Notes under the pieces: model-generated
Databases searched by the model: none
What the model saw: only the letters and a program-made list of their open reading frames with translations
Told to the model about the DNA's origin: nothing
Shown: piece after piece, positions 25,602 through 33,788 of the stretch
How the letters are laid out: each line of letters starts with the position of its first letter
Numbering within the stretch: position 1 is the first letter of the stretch
Source: Microtetraspora fusca
Lineage (GTDB): Bacteria > Actinomycetota > Actinomycetes > Streptosporangiales > Streptosporangiaceae
NCBI RefSeq assembly: GCF_001570365.1
Contig: NZ_BBYK01000053.1
Coordinates: forward strand, 115,946 to 179,945
DNA length: 64,000 bases
Reading direction: 5' to 3'
Made by a program: the position numbers and the translations under genes

Positions 25602-25667
25602 CTGTAGCGATCGCTAAAGAAGCTCTGGTACGGTCGTTCCCGCATCTAGCTTTAGCGATCGCTACAG
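25602..25667. promoter_or_regulatory. Mirrored pair of 18-bp TetR operators
   Basis: CTGTAGCGATCGCTAAAG (25602-25619) and its exact reverse complement CTTTAGCGATCGCTACAG (25650-25667) each contain the palindrome TAGCGATCGCTA. Centres are 48 bp apart. One copy serves each divergent promoter, so the TetR protein probably represses itself and the hydrolase gene. Confidence 0.85.
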
Positions 25668-25707
25668 CTGTCGGGTGCGGCAAGCAGCCCCTTGAAAGGA
25701 ACTCCTG

Positions 25708-26520
25708 ATGACGACGCCGACCCCGGCCGCCTTCGCTCGTACCGTCCGAGGCGACGGCCCCGGCCTCCTGCTCGCCCACGGTGCGGGCGGCAGCATCGAA
25801 GCCAACTACGGGCCGATCATGGAAGGGCTCGCCGCGCGGCACACCGTCGTCGGGGTCGACTACCCCGGCTCCGGTGCCACCCCAGCGTCGCCGCGTCGCC
25901 TCGAAGCCGATGAGCTGGTGGATCAGCTCATCGCGGCGGCCGACGCCGAAGGGCTCGACACCTTCGCGGTCAGCGGGTACTCACTCGGCGGCCCGGTCGC
26001 GATCCGCCTCGCCGCGCGGTACCCGGAGCGCGTCAGCTCGCTCGTGCTGAGCGCGACGTTCGCGCACGCCGACACGCGCACCGAGCTGGCCGCCTCCATC
26101 TGGCAGCAGCTCTTCGCAACCGGTCAGCACACCGTGCTCGCCGCCTACCTGAATCTGATGGCGCTTGGCGAACCAGCCCTGAACGCCCTTACCCCCGCTC
26201 AGGTTCAGGCCGCCGCCGAGCAGCTCGCACCCGTTCTACCCGCCGGCACCCCCGAGCAGGTGGACCTGGTGCGCAGGATCGACGTCCGCGGCGACCTCGC
26301 GCACATCACGGCGCCGACCCTCGTAATCGTCACCACCGCAGACCCGCTCATCTCCCCGGCCCTGCAGCGTGAGCTGGCCGCAGCCATCCCCGCCGCCGAG
26401 ATCGCTGAAGTCCCCACCGGGCATCTGCCGTTCGCCGAGCAGCCTCAGCAATGGCTGAAGGTCATCAGTGACTTCCTCGCCCGAACCGCCAGGCCCTCTG
26501 GCGCGGGCATCGGAGCATGA
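25708..26520 (+). CDS. Alpha/beta-fold hydrolase
   Basis: A 270-residue hydrolase. The oxyanion region LLLAHGAGGS (about 22-31) is followed by the nucleophile elbow SGYSLGG (about residue 94), the acid in VIVTTADPLIS and the His in EVPTGHLPFAEQP. The core is canonical; it could be an esterase, a lactonase or a C-C hydrolase. The ATG follows GAAAGGAACTCCTG. It is the divergent target of the TetR regulator, so it is probably induced by its substrate or a related compound. Confidence 0.88.
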   Translation: MTTPTPAAFARTVRGDGPGLLLAHGAGGSIEANYGPIMEGLAARHTVVGVDYPGSGATPASPRRLEADELVDQLIAAADAEGLDTFAVSGYSLGGPVAIRLAARYPERVSSLVLSATFAHADTRTELAASIWQQLFATGQHTVLAAYLNLMALGEPALNALTPAQVQAAAEQLAPVLPAGTPEQVDLVRRIDVRGDLAHITAPTLVIVTTADPLISPALQRELAAAIPAAEIAEVPTGHLPFAEQPQQWLKVISDFLARTARPSGAGIGA

Positions 26521-26627
26521 CTCGCCGGCTGGCGTGCGAGTACCTGATCTCGGCGCGGGTGATCCGGCCCTCCACGAACGACGGAACAGGAATCAGGCCA
26601 AGAAGCGGGCCAGGTGTGTCCCGTAGA

Positions 26628-28091
26628 TCAAGGTGAGGTCGACGGTGCCCTGGCAGATACGTTCCCGCTTGCGTCCGCCGACACAGTGCGAGATCGGTCG
26701 GATCGCTTGCTGAGGAGCGTCAACGCGGTGATCAAGGCGATAGCGGCGAAGACGCCGGCTGCTTCGAACGCGGCATGCTGTCCGGCGGTGAGCGCGAGCG
26801 GTGCCGGTCCACTGATCGCGGACGTGCGGGCGGCGGCGACGCTGGCGCAGATGGCAGTGCCGAGGGCGGTGCCGACGGCGAAAGAGGTGTCGGCGAAACC
26901 GGCGGCCAGGCCTGAGTCGTTTTCGGTGACGCCGGTCAGTGCGGCGATCTGTGCGCAGACCGTGACGGCGCCCATTCCCGCCCCGAAGAGGCACAGGGCG
27001 ATCGGCAGGAGACTCATCGGGCCGCCGGCCGGCATGCGGGTGAGCAGCAGGCAGCCACAGCCGAGCAGGACGGTCCCGGCGGCAGCCACCCGCCTCAGTC
27101 CGAGTCTGGTCACGACCCGTTGGCTCAGCAGGGCGCCGGCCACCGCAGTGACGGTCATCATCGCGGTCACCAGCCCGAACTGCGCCGCCGGCCAGCCGAG
27201 CACCTGCTGTACGAAGGAGGTGAGGGTGATGAGCATGCCGTCGACGGCCATGCCGGCGATGAGTAGAAGGAGGTTGCCGCCGATCAGCATGCGCGAGCGC
27301 AGCGCCCGGAAGGGAACGAGCGGGGCCGCCGATCGCTTCTCGATCAGGATGAACAGCCAGACCAGCACGACCACGGCGACCAGTAGTCCGGCGGTCTTCC
27401 CGTTCGCCCACCCGGATGTCTGCATCCGGGTGATTACGTATACGAGCAGGGCGAGCGCCGAGGTGATGGTTAGTGCCCCAGCGATGTCGAAGGAGCGGGA
27501 GCCCGCCCGATCTCGGCTTTCGCATAGTATGGTGGGGGCGAGCGCCAGTACGAGGGCCCCGACCGGGACGTTGATCCAGAACACCCACTGCCATCCGAGG
27601 GTGTCTGTGATGATGCCGCCGAGCAGGAGACCGGCGGTGGCGCCGAGCCCGCCGAGACCGCCCCAGATACCGAGCGCCTTGTTCCGCTCGGCTCCTTCCG
27701 GGAAGGCGTTCATCACCATCGACAATGCTGCGGGAGCGATGATCGCGGCCGAGACGCCCTGCAGTACACGGGCGGCCACCAAGACCTGGATGGATGGGGC
27801 GAGCCCGCACGCCAGGGAGGCTACGACCCGCAGGAGCATCCCGGCGATGAACACCCGCCGGCGGCCCAGCAGGTCCGCGGCGCGGCCGCACGACAGCAGC
27901 AGCCCGCCGAAGGCCAGCGCGTAGGCCGTCACGGTCCATTGGATGGCGGGCCCGTGCAGGTGAAGGCCGTGTTCGATCGCGGGTAGAGCGGTGAGCAGGC
28001 TGGTGCCGTCGAGGATGGTCATGAAGAACGCCGCGCCCAACAGTGCCAGCATCCGCCAACGGCGGGTTTGTGAGGGGGCGGTCGTGGTCAT
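26628..28091 (-). CDS. MFS transporter, DHA2 family
   Basis: A 487-residue, 14-helix exporter. Motif A-like GRAADLLGRRRVF follows helix 2, and LLLGGIITDTLGWQWVFWIN is the motif C region. Helix 1 carries the ILDGTSLLTALPAI variant (the usual D-x-T-I-V-N is altered to D-G-T-S-L-L), which may change specificity. Its ATG overlaps the stop of the SRPBCC gene, so it is the third gene of an ArsR-SRPBCC-MFS operon. The C-terminus is a long polar tail of about 30 residues. Confidence 0.88.
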   Translation of the reverse strand: MTTTAPSQTRRWRMLALLGAAFFMTILDGTSLLTALPAIEHGLHLHGPAIQWTVTAYALAFGGLLLSCGRAADLLGRRRVFIAGMLLRVVASLACGLAPSIQVLVAARVLQGVSAAIIAPAALSMVMNAFPEGAERNKALGIWGGLGGLGATAGLLLGGIITDTLGWQWVFWINVPVGALVLALAPTILCESRDRAGSRSFDIAGALTITSALALLVYVITRMQTSGWANGKTAGLLVAVVVLVWLFILIEKRSAAPLVPFRALRSRMLIGGNLLLLIAGMAVDGMLITLTSFVQQVLGWPAAQFGLVTAMMTVTAVAGALLSQRVVTRLGLRRVAAAGTVLLGCGCLLLTRMPAGGPMSLLPIALCLFGAGMGAVTVCAQIAALTGVTENDSGLAAGFADTSFAVGTALGTAICASVAAARTSAISGPAPLALTAGQHAAFEAAGVFAAIALITALTLLSKRSDRSRTVSADASGNVSARAPSTSP

Positions 28092-28552
28092 TTGTGTTGC
28101 GCGTCGATGCGCAGCAGTTCGGTGGCCAGCGCGTCGAGCCAGTTGCCGGTGCCCTGCTCCCGCCAGCGCGGTTCTTCGTGGCCGTCGAGGAAGGTGCCCT
28201 GCTCGGTGAGCAGCAGCCGGGTGTCACCACCCTCAGGGGTGAACTCCACCGTCGTCAGCGACACCGTCGCAAGCTCCTGCCCCGCGGACAGCGTGGAGGT
28301 GTAGACGATCCGCTCGTTTGGGACGATGTCGCGATACCAGGACTCGAACGTCAGCATCGGGCCACCGTCGTGGCGGCCGCGGTTGACCTCCCGCCCACCG
28401 ACCCGGAAGTCAAGCTCGTGTTCGGCGTCGGGGCCGGCGAACCAGCGTGCCTTGGCTTCGGGGTCGGCCCACGCGGCGAACACGGTGGCCGGCGAGGCCG
28501 CGTAGCGGCGTTCGAGGGCGAAGGTGGCATGAATGACGACGCGATCGGTCAT
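28088..28552 (-). CDS. SRPBCC/AHSA1 domain protein
   Basis: A 154-residue START/Bet v1-like protein of the AHSA1 type. Typical segments are YAASPATVFAAWADPEAKAR (about 14-33), the glycine-rich strand RVGGREVNRG and the final helix NWLDALATELLRI. The fold holds hydrophobic ligands in a cavity. It lies between the ArsR repressor and the MFS exporter with 4-nt overlaps on both sides. ArsR-AHSA1 pairs are very common in actinobacteria, and the protein may present or sense the exported compound (inference). Confidence 0.88.
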   Translation of the reverse strand: MTDRVVIHATFALERRYAASPATVFAAWADPEAKARWFAGPDAEHELDFRVGGREVNRGRHDGGPMLTFESWYRDIVPNERIVYTSTLSAGQELATVSLTTVEFTPEGGDTRLLLTEQGTFLDGHEEPRWREQGTGNWLDALATELLRIDAQHK

Positions 28553-28902
28553 GGTGTGCTCCTTTGGTCTGGGCTGTCGCGGTGTTCGGTCAGGTACTCG
28601 CCGAGTCGATCGAGGCGGTGTTCCCAGGCAGTGCGCTGGGCGGTGATCCAGTCCTCGGCCGTCCGCAGCACGCCCGGCTCGATATGGCAGGTGCGAACCC
28701 TGCCGGTCTTCTCGGACCGGACCAGTCCGCATGCCTCCAGCACTTGCAGGTGCTGCATCACCGCCGGTAGTGACATGGCCAGCGGTCGGGCCAGTTCACT
28801 GACCGAGGCGGGCCCGCGGATCAGCCGCTCAACGATGTCCCGGCGAGTCGTGTCTGCCAGCGCCTGGAACACCCGGTCCAACGACCCAGGTTGGTTAAGC
28901 AT
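28549..28902 (-). CDS. ArsR-family repressor
   Basis: A 117-residue winged-helix repressor. The domain runs from DRVFQALADTTRRDIVERLI through SVSELARPLAMSLPAVMQHL and VLEACGLVRSEKTGRVRTC. The metal-binding ELCVCDL motif is missing, so it belongs to the non-metal SdpR-like branch that pairs with AHSA1 proteins. A palindrome (28905-28920) ends 3 nt upstream of the ATG, which leaves no room for a normal ribosome site. The transcript may be leaderless and self-repressed. Confidence 0.9.
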   Translation of the reverse strand: MLNQPGSLDRVFQALADTTRRDIVERLIRGPASVSELARPLAMSLPAVMQHLQVLEACGLVRSEKTGRVRTCHIEPGVLRTAEDWITAQRTAWEHRLDRLGEYLTEHRDSPDQRSTP

Positions 28903-28904
28903 GT

Positions 28905-28920
28905 ACTTAAGTATTCAAGT
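28905..28920. promoter_or_regulatory. ArsR operator
   Basis: ACTTAAGTATTCAAGT on the plus strand is an inverted repeat (ACTT-N8-AAGT) containing the perfect octamer ACTTAAGT. It sits directly before the ArsR start codon, where binding would block transcription of the whole operon. Confidence 0.7.
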
Positions 28921-29119
28921 CTCGGAGACGGATAGTCAAGCAACTCATTAACCATTGCGGCCCCCGGAGGGGTGCCGTTTCCTCGCTTAAGGCTCGACCG
29001 GGAGCGCGCGTCCGGACCTCACTTCTCACAAACGGTCCATTCGGGGAAGCCCCGCCGGGACCTGCCGCCGGAGCGCCACGTGCGCGGGTAATGGCCAGGA
29101 AGGCCTGCGACCAGCCGGA

Positions 29120-29743
29120 TCAGAACAGCGCGGAGCCGCGACCGCGGATCAGCGGGAGGTACACCTCGTCGACGATCTCGACGAGGACGTCGTCGGGCAC
29201 GAAGGGGACCCCGCGCGTCACGTACTCGTTGCGCAGCAGCGCGATGGCGGTCGTGGCGACCCTGGCATTGAGGGCCTGGGATGAGGCCTCGCCACGGGCC
29301 ACGGCGCGCTCCAGGAGTGTCAGCCACATGCCGCTGCCGCCGTCGTTGGCCTGCTCGTTGATCTGCGCCCGCAGTTCGGGCTCGTCGCCGACGCTCGCCA
29401 GCAGGCTGCGCAGGATCTCTCCGTACGGCGAGGACCACGTGCTGTTGGCGCGGCGCAGCAGCTCAAGCGCGTCGTCGCGGAGCCGACCCGTGTCGGGAAG
29501 CTGCACGTCCGCCTGGGCCAGGCCCCGGTAGGCGGCGACGGCGAGCGCGGCGCGGTTCGGCCAGCGACGGTAGATCGCGTTCTTGTTGGTGCCGGCGCGT
29601 GCGGCGACCTTGTCCATGGTCAGCGCGGTGTAGCCGGACTCGACCAGCACCTCGGCCGCGGCCCGAAGGATGGCCTGCTCCAGCTCGGCCCCGCGCCGCC
29701 TGCCCGCCTCGGGACGTGACGGCCGAGTCGGCTGATCGCTCAT
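29120..29743 (-). CDS. TetR-family regulator
   Basis: A 207-residue repressor with the HTH at about 22-66 (ILRAAAEVLVESGYTALTMD, RAGTNKNAIYRRWPNRAALA). The C-terminal domain resembles the TetR_C_16/AcrR-like group (EYVTRGVPFVPDDVLVEIVD). The ATG at 29743 follows GGGAAATG-type sequence, with the best ribosome match GGTGGGG 9 nt upstream. It is divergent from the 339-residue protein at 29859, with a 20-bp palindrome between them, so it probably represses both genes. Confidence 0.88.
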   Translation of the reverse strand: MSDQPTRPSRPEAGRRRGAELEQAILRAAAEVLVESGYTALTMDKVAARAGTNKNAIYRRWPNRAALAVAAYRGLAQADVQLPDTGRLRDDALELLRRANSTWSSPYGEILRSLLASVGDEPELRAQINEQANDGGSGMWLTLLERAVARGEASSQALNARVATTAIALLRNEYVTRGVPFVPDDVLVEIVDEVYLPLIRGRGSALF

Positions 29744-29815
29744 TTCCCACCCCACCAGGTCCGCGCCGTACCCGGCCTTTCTACCAGTGTCGGACAGCTC
29801 ACCGGAAAGGCGTAG

Positions 29816-29835
29816 GGTACGGTACGCACCGTACC
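29816..29835. promoter_or_regulatory. 20-bp palindromic operator
   Basis: GGTACGGT-ACGC-ACCGTACC has perfect 8-bp arms. It lies 23 bp upstream of the 29859 start and 72 bp upstream of the divergent TetR start. Confidence 0.8.
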
Positions 29836-29858
29836 TAATCTCCGAAGGAGCCCCCCGC

Positions 29859-30878
29859 ATGCGAGGCAGAGGCATCAGCTACGACACCGGCTTCATCAAC
29901 GCCGGCGTCAGCACCCGCGAGCACTTCGACCCCGACCTCGTACGGCGGGAGATGCGCGTCATCCGCGAGGACCTGCACTGCACCGCGGTGCGCGTCACCG
30001 GCGGCGACCCGGACCGGCTGGAGATCGCCGCCCGGCACGCCGCCGATGCCGGGCTGGAGGTCTGGTACTCGCCGTTCACCTGCGGTCTGATCATCGACGA
30101 ACTGCTGGCTCTCCTGGCGGACTGCGCCGAGCGCGCCGAGCGGCTGCGCCGAGGGGGAGCGGAGGTGGTCTTCCTCACCGGCTCCGAGCTGAGCCTGTTC
30201 AACGTGGGGTTCCTGCCCGGCGACTCCCTGGAGGAGCGGCTCGCCCTGATGACCGAGCCGGATCGGCTGCGCGAGGCGCTGCCCGCACTCCCCGCACGGA
30301 TCAACGACTTCCTCGGCAAGGCCGTCGCGGCGGTACGCGAGCGGTTCGGTGGGCAGGTCGGCTACGCCTCGCTTCCCTTCGAGGGCGTCGACTGGGCCCC
30401 GTTCGACGTCATCGCCAGCGACGCCGGCGGCTACCGGACCCCCGAGATCGCCGCCGGGTTCCGGGACGCCGTCCGCGCCTTCGCCGCACAGGGCAAGCCC
30501 GCCGTGATCACGGAGTTCGGCTGCGCCACCTTCGCGGGCGCGGCGGACCTGGGCGGCCGCGGCGACTCGATCATCGAATGGGGCCCGGACGGCAGGCCGC
30601 TGCGGGTGCGGGGCCACCACACCCGCGACGAGCAGGAGCAGATCGCCTACCTGCGGGAACTCCTCGACATCTACGAAGCCGAGGGCGTCGACAGCGTCTT
30701 CTGGACGTCCTTCGCCCGCTACGACATGCCGCATCGGGAGGATCCCGAGAGGGATTTGGACCTGGGGAGCTACGGCGTGGTCAAGGTGCTCGACGGGCGC
30801 CTCGGCGAGACCTATCCCGACATGCCGTGGGAGCCCAAGGCCGCCTTCACCGCTCTCGCCGACCGCTACCGCGGCTGA
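29859..30878 (+). CDS. TIM-barrel (glycosidase-like) protein of unknown function
   Basis: A 339-residue soluble protein. It starts with a beta strand (RGRGISYDTGFINAG) and shows alternating strands and helices as in an (alpha/beta)8 barrel. Two acidic residues stand at strand ends typical of retaining glycosidases: Glu in FLTGSELSLFNVGF (about residue 108) and Glu in AVITEFGCATFAG (about 220). WTSFARYDMPHRE forms the last barrel strand. I recall homologues labelled abortive infection protein in some genomes, but nothing in the sequence supports that name. AAGGAG precedes the ATG. It is divergent from a TetR, and its 3' end overlaps the convergent membrane protein gene by 32 nt. Confidence 0.65.
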   Translation: MRGRGISYDTGFINAGVSTREHFDPDLVRREMRVIREDLHCTAVRVTGGDPDRLEIAARHAADAGLEVWYSPFTCGLIIDELLALLADCAERAERLRRGGAEVVFLTGSELSLFNVGFLPGDSLEERLALMTEPDRLREALPALPARINDFLGKAVAAVRERFGGQVGYASLPFEGVDWAPFDVIASDAGGYRTPEIAAGFRDAVRAFAAQGKPAVITEFGCATFAGAADLGGRGDSIIEWGPDGRPLRVRGHHTRDEQEQIAYLRELLDIYEAEGVDSVFWTSFARYDMPHREDPERDLDLGSYGVVKVLDGRLGETYPDMPWEPKAAFTALADRYRG

Positions 30879-31920
30879 CCCCGGCACTCAGGGGCCCCGG
30901 ATCCAGGGACGCCGGCCTGGCCTCGATCTTCACGGTTTGAGCGCCTTCCTGGTGTCCGCCGTGCCTGCGCCGCCGCTGGTAGCAGATGGTGGCGGTGGCC
31001 AGTGCGGCGCCCCAGATCGGCCAGAAGCACTCCGGCAGCCAGGCTCCCCACTCGGCCAGGGCGAACCGGCCGGCGACGGTCCAGCGGATGTACGTCAGCC
31101 CGGCCACGGTGATGATGATCGAGACGAATCCGGCGGGGACGACCGCGAGCAGCGGCGGCACCCTTCTTCCGCGCAATCCGGGGATCCAGCGCGGGAAGAT
31201 CTCGCCCCACCGCTGGGTCAGGCCGAGGGTGAGAAGGCCGCCGAGCGCGCCGAAGGTGGCCAGGTAGGCGCCCGCCAGCCACAGACCGCCCTCGCCCTCG
31301 GCCAGAAACTCCGCGCTCACGCCGAGCGGGATGCCCAGCGCCCACGCCCACCGCGTGGCGCAGTACAGCAGGGGCACCGCGACCGCCACATACACCGCCA
31401 TGCGTCCCCGCTCCGGAGTGAACCAGCGTCCGCGTTCCTCGCCGCGTTTATGAGCCAGCGCCGCGGCGGCCAGCAGCAGGCCGCCCAGCACGCACACGAG
31501 CTGGTTGAGCACCGGCCAGGGCCAGGCGTCGGCGAAGGTGGCGCCGCCGAGGCCCCAGCCGAAGACGGGGGCGACGAGCAGCAGCGGTGTGTAGGCGACG
31601 CCCATCATCAACCGCGAGTCGGGGATCACCAGGACCAGAAGCACGGCCATCGGCCAGGCCGCGAACAACGGCGCGCGGCGGCTGCTCCTACGGGTCAACG
31701 CCAGCGCCGTGACCGCGGTCACCAGGCAGCAGGCGGCGATCGCCCAGCCGAAACCGGGACTCGTCCCGGCCAGGATCGACAGGGCGCCGTCCGGGTCGGG
31801 ATCGGCGACGCCCCAGGGGTATCCGGACGCGCCCAGCGCCCACCCGACCCCGAGCGCGCCATAGGCGAGCGCCCACAGCGCCGCCGCATACGCCTGCCAG
31901 CGAGAAGTGGAGATCGTCAT
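30847..31920 (-). CDS. Polytopic membrane protein of unknown function
   Basis: A 357-residue protein with about eight hydrophobic helices spread over residues 10-300. A cytoplasmic stretch (HKRGEERGRWFTPERGRM) lies in the middle and a polar tail at the C-terminus. I recognise no transporter signature. It is divergent from a HisKA_3 two-component system at 32041, and two identical 13-bp palindromic sites lie between them. It is therefore a likely target, sensor partner or resistance output of that system (inference). Confidence 0.65.
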   Translation of the reverse strand: MTISTSRWQAYAAALWALAYGALGVGWALGASGYPWGVADPDPDGALSILAGTSPGFGWAIAACCLVTAVTALALTRRSSRRAPLFAAWPMAVLLVLVIPDSRLMMGVAYTPLLLVAPVFGWGLGGATFADAWPWPVLNQLVCVLGGLLLAAAALAHKRGEERGRWFTPERGRMAVYVAVAVPLLYCATRWAWALGIPLGVSAEFLAEGEGGLWLAGAYLATFGALGGLLTLGLTQRWGEIFPRWIPGLRGRRVPPLLAVVPAGFVSIIITVAGLTYIRWTVAGRFALAEWGAWLPECFWPIWGAALATATICYQRRRRHGGHQEGAQTVKIEARPASLDPGPLSAGVSRGSGRRER

Positions 31921-31958
31921 GTGATCAGCCTCCCGACGCGGAGGGCTGACGGGCCAGA

Positions 31959-32003
31959 TGCCGTTCGGCACCCTTCGCGTTGAGAACAGGTGCCGTTCGG
32001 CAC
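31959..32003. promoter_or_regulatory. Two identical TGCCGTTCGGCAC sites 32 bp apart
   Basis: TGCCGTTCGGCAC occurs at 31959-31971 and 31991-32003. Each is a GCCG-TT-CGGC inverted repeat. Start-to-start spacing is 32 bp, about three helical turns, between divergent genes for a membrane protein and a two-component system. They are candidate binding sites of the LuxR-type response regulator. Confidence 0.7.
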
Positions 32004-32040
32004 TCCTCCGTACGGCACGGGATGCGCGTATCGTCCCCTG

Positions 32041-33147
32041 GTGACCGTGATGTGGGTTGTTGCCGTGGTATCGCTGCTGGTTACCGTCGTGGTGGCCATG
32101 ACCGGGTTGTCCCGGCCCCGGTTCCGGCCGCACCTGTCCACGCCGGCTTTGCTCGCGGCGGGCCTGTCGATGTCCGTCACGCTGGCTCACGTGGCCGGCG
32201 TGGGTCGCGCCGCGCCGGGGACGGACGCGCTGGGCATGGTCGAGAGCGTGGCGCTGATGGTGCTGGTCGGCCTGGTCATCCGGTACGCGCCGTCCCGGCG
32301 GGCGGTGTTGTCCGCTCCGGTGGCGGGTCTGGCCGCGGCCGTCTGGTTGCTGCGCGTGTTCACGCCCGCCTCGCCGCTGGAAGGGGTGGGGGTGTGCGCG
32401 TTCTGGGGGCTGGGCGCGCTGGTGGCCGCCGCCGTCGGCGGCTACCTCCGCTTTCTCGACGTACGGCAGGAGCGCGTGGTGGCCGACACCCGCCTGGCCC
32501 TGCGGCTGCGGCTCGCCGGGGACCTGCACGATTATCTGGCGCACGACATCAGCGAGATGGTCGCGCACGCCCAGGCGGGCCAGGTGGCAGGTGATCCTCT
32601 GCGGGCGCTCGAACGCGTCGAGGCCGCGGGCCAGCGCGCCCTGTCCATGTTGGACCGGACCCTGGACATGCTGCACCACGACCGCCCTCTCGCTCCCGGC
32701 GGCGACCTGGGCGGCATCCGCGATGCGGCCGAACGGTTCTCCGCCGCCGGCCCGGCCCCCGTCCACCTGCGCATGGACCCGGCTCTGGTGGTCCCGCCGG
32801 AGACCGCGGCCCTGGCGTACCGGATCGTGATCGAAGGAATGACCAACATCCGGCGGCACGCAGCGCGGGCCGGACGCGTGGACCTGAGCGTCAGCGCCTC
32901 GTCCGGCGTCCTGGAGATCACGATGACGAACGACGGCGTGGGCCGCGCCCCGGGCACCCGGCGTGGCGGCACCGGCCTCCCCGCGCTGGCCTCGCTCGTC
33001 GAGGCGCAGGGCGGCGAGCTGGTCGCGGAAGCCGTATCCGACGGGTGGTCGCTGACCGCCCGCCTGCCGCTGGCACAATCGCCGGAGTGGTCACCCGCAT
33101 CCTCATCGCCGACGACCAGGAAGGCATCCGCGGCGCCTTCCGCCTGA
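32041..33147 (+). CDS. Sensor histidine kinase, HisKA_3 type
   Basis: The 368-residue kinase has four to five membrane helices (about 3-145), then the H-box LRLRLAGDLHDYLAHDIS and ATPase motifs EGMTNIRRHA and GVGRAPGTRRGGTGLPALAS. There is no periplasmic domain. The GTG start at 32041 begins the first helix. The reading frame overlaps the response regulator start by 61 nt, more than the usual 4 nt, so the last residues are a tail shared with the other frame. It is divergent from the membrane protein at 31920, which it probably regulates. Confidence 0.87.
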   Translation: MTVMWVVAVVSLLVTVVVAMTGLSRPRFRPHLSTPALLAAGLSMSVTLAHVAGVGRAAPGTDALGMVESVALMVLVGLVIRYAPSRRAVLSAPVAGLAAAVWLLRVFTPASPLEGVGVCAFWGLGALVAAAVGGYLRFLDVRQERVVADTRLALRLRLAGDLHDYLAHDISEMVAHAQAGQVAGDPLRALERVEAAGQRALSMLDRTLDMLHHDRPLAPGGDLGGIRDAAERFSAAGPAPVHLRMDPALVVPPETAALAYRIVIEGMTNIRRHAARAGRVDLSVSASSGVLEITMTNDGVGRAPGTRRGGTGLPALASLVEAQGGELVAEAVSDGWSLTARLPLAQSPEWSPASSSPTTRKASAAPSA

Positions 33148-33716
33148 TCCTCGACGCCCAGCCCGACATGACCGTGGTGGCCGAAGCCGCCGACGGGCGC
33201 ACCGCGATCGACACCGCCAAAACGATCAAACCCGACGTGGTCCTCGCCGACATCCGCATGCCCGGGGCCGACGGCATCGAGGTGACCCGCGCCCTGGCCG
33301 ACACCGGCATCCACGTCGTGGTCGTCACCACCTTCGGGCTGGACGAGTACGTCCACGCCGCGCTACGGCACGGCGCCGCCGGGTTCATCCTCAAACGCTC
33401 CGGCCCCACGCTGCTCATCGAGGCCATCCGGGCCGCGATGAACGGCGACGTGCTCATCAGCCCGCAGCTCACCGTCCGGCTGCTACGGGCGAGCGGCCGG
33501 CCACGCGAGACGTCCACCGTCGTCCTCACCGAGAGAGAGGACGAGATCGTGACCCTGGTCGCGCAGGGCAGGACCAACGGCGAGATCGCCGCTGAGCTCT
33601 TCCTGTCCCCGGGCACCGTGAAGAACCACATCGCCTCCATTCAGCGCAAGACCGGCGCCAGGAACCGCGTCGCGATCGCCGCGTGGGCCTGGGCGACCGG
33701 CCGGGCCGAACCCTGA
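33087..33716 (+). CDS. NarL/FixJ-family response regulator
   Basis: A 209-residue regulator. The receiver starts TRILIADDQEGIRGAF, with phosphoacceptor Asp in DVVLADIRMPGADG (about 52) and the Lys in FILKRSGP. The LuxR HTH is at the C-terminus (LTEREDEIVTLVAQGRTNGE, LSPGTVKNHIASIQ). The GTG lies inside the 3' end of the kinase gene, so translation is coupled. A likely binding site is the repeated TGCCGTTCGGCAC in front of the operon. Confidence 0.9.
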   Translation: MVTRILIADDQEGIRGAFRLILDAQPDMTVVAEAADGRTAIDTAKTIKPDVVLADIRMPGADGIEVTRALADTGIHVVVVTTFGLDEYVHAALRHGAAGFILKRSGPTLLIEAIRAAMNGDVLISPQLTVRLLRASGRPRETSTVVLTEREDEIVTLVAQGRTNGEIAAELFLSPGTVKNHIASIQRKTGARNRVAIAAWAWATGRAEP

Positions 33717-33788
33717 TCGCGCCGCCCCCCGGGGCGAGACGCCGGCGATGGTGAACCGTCCAACGCGGTCGGGCACCTCGTCGGGGAA

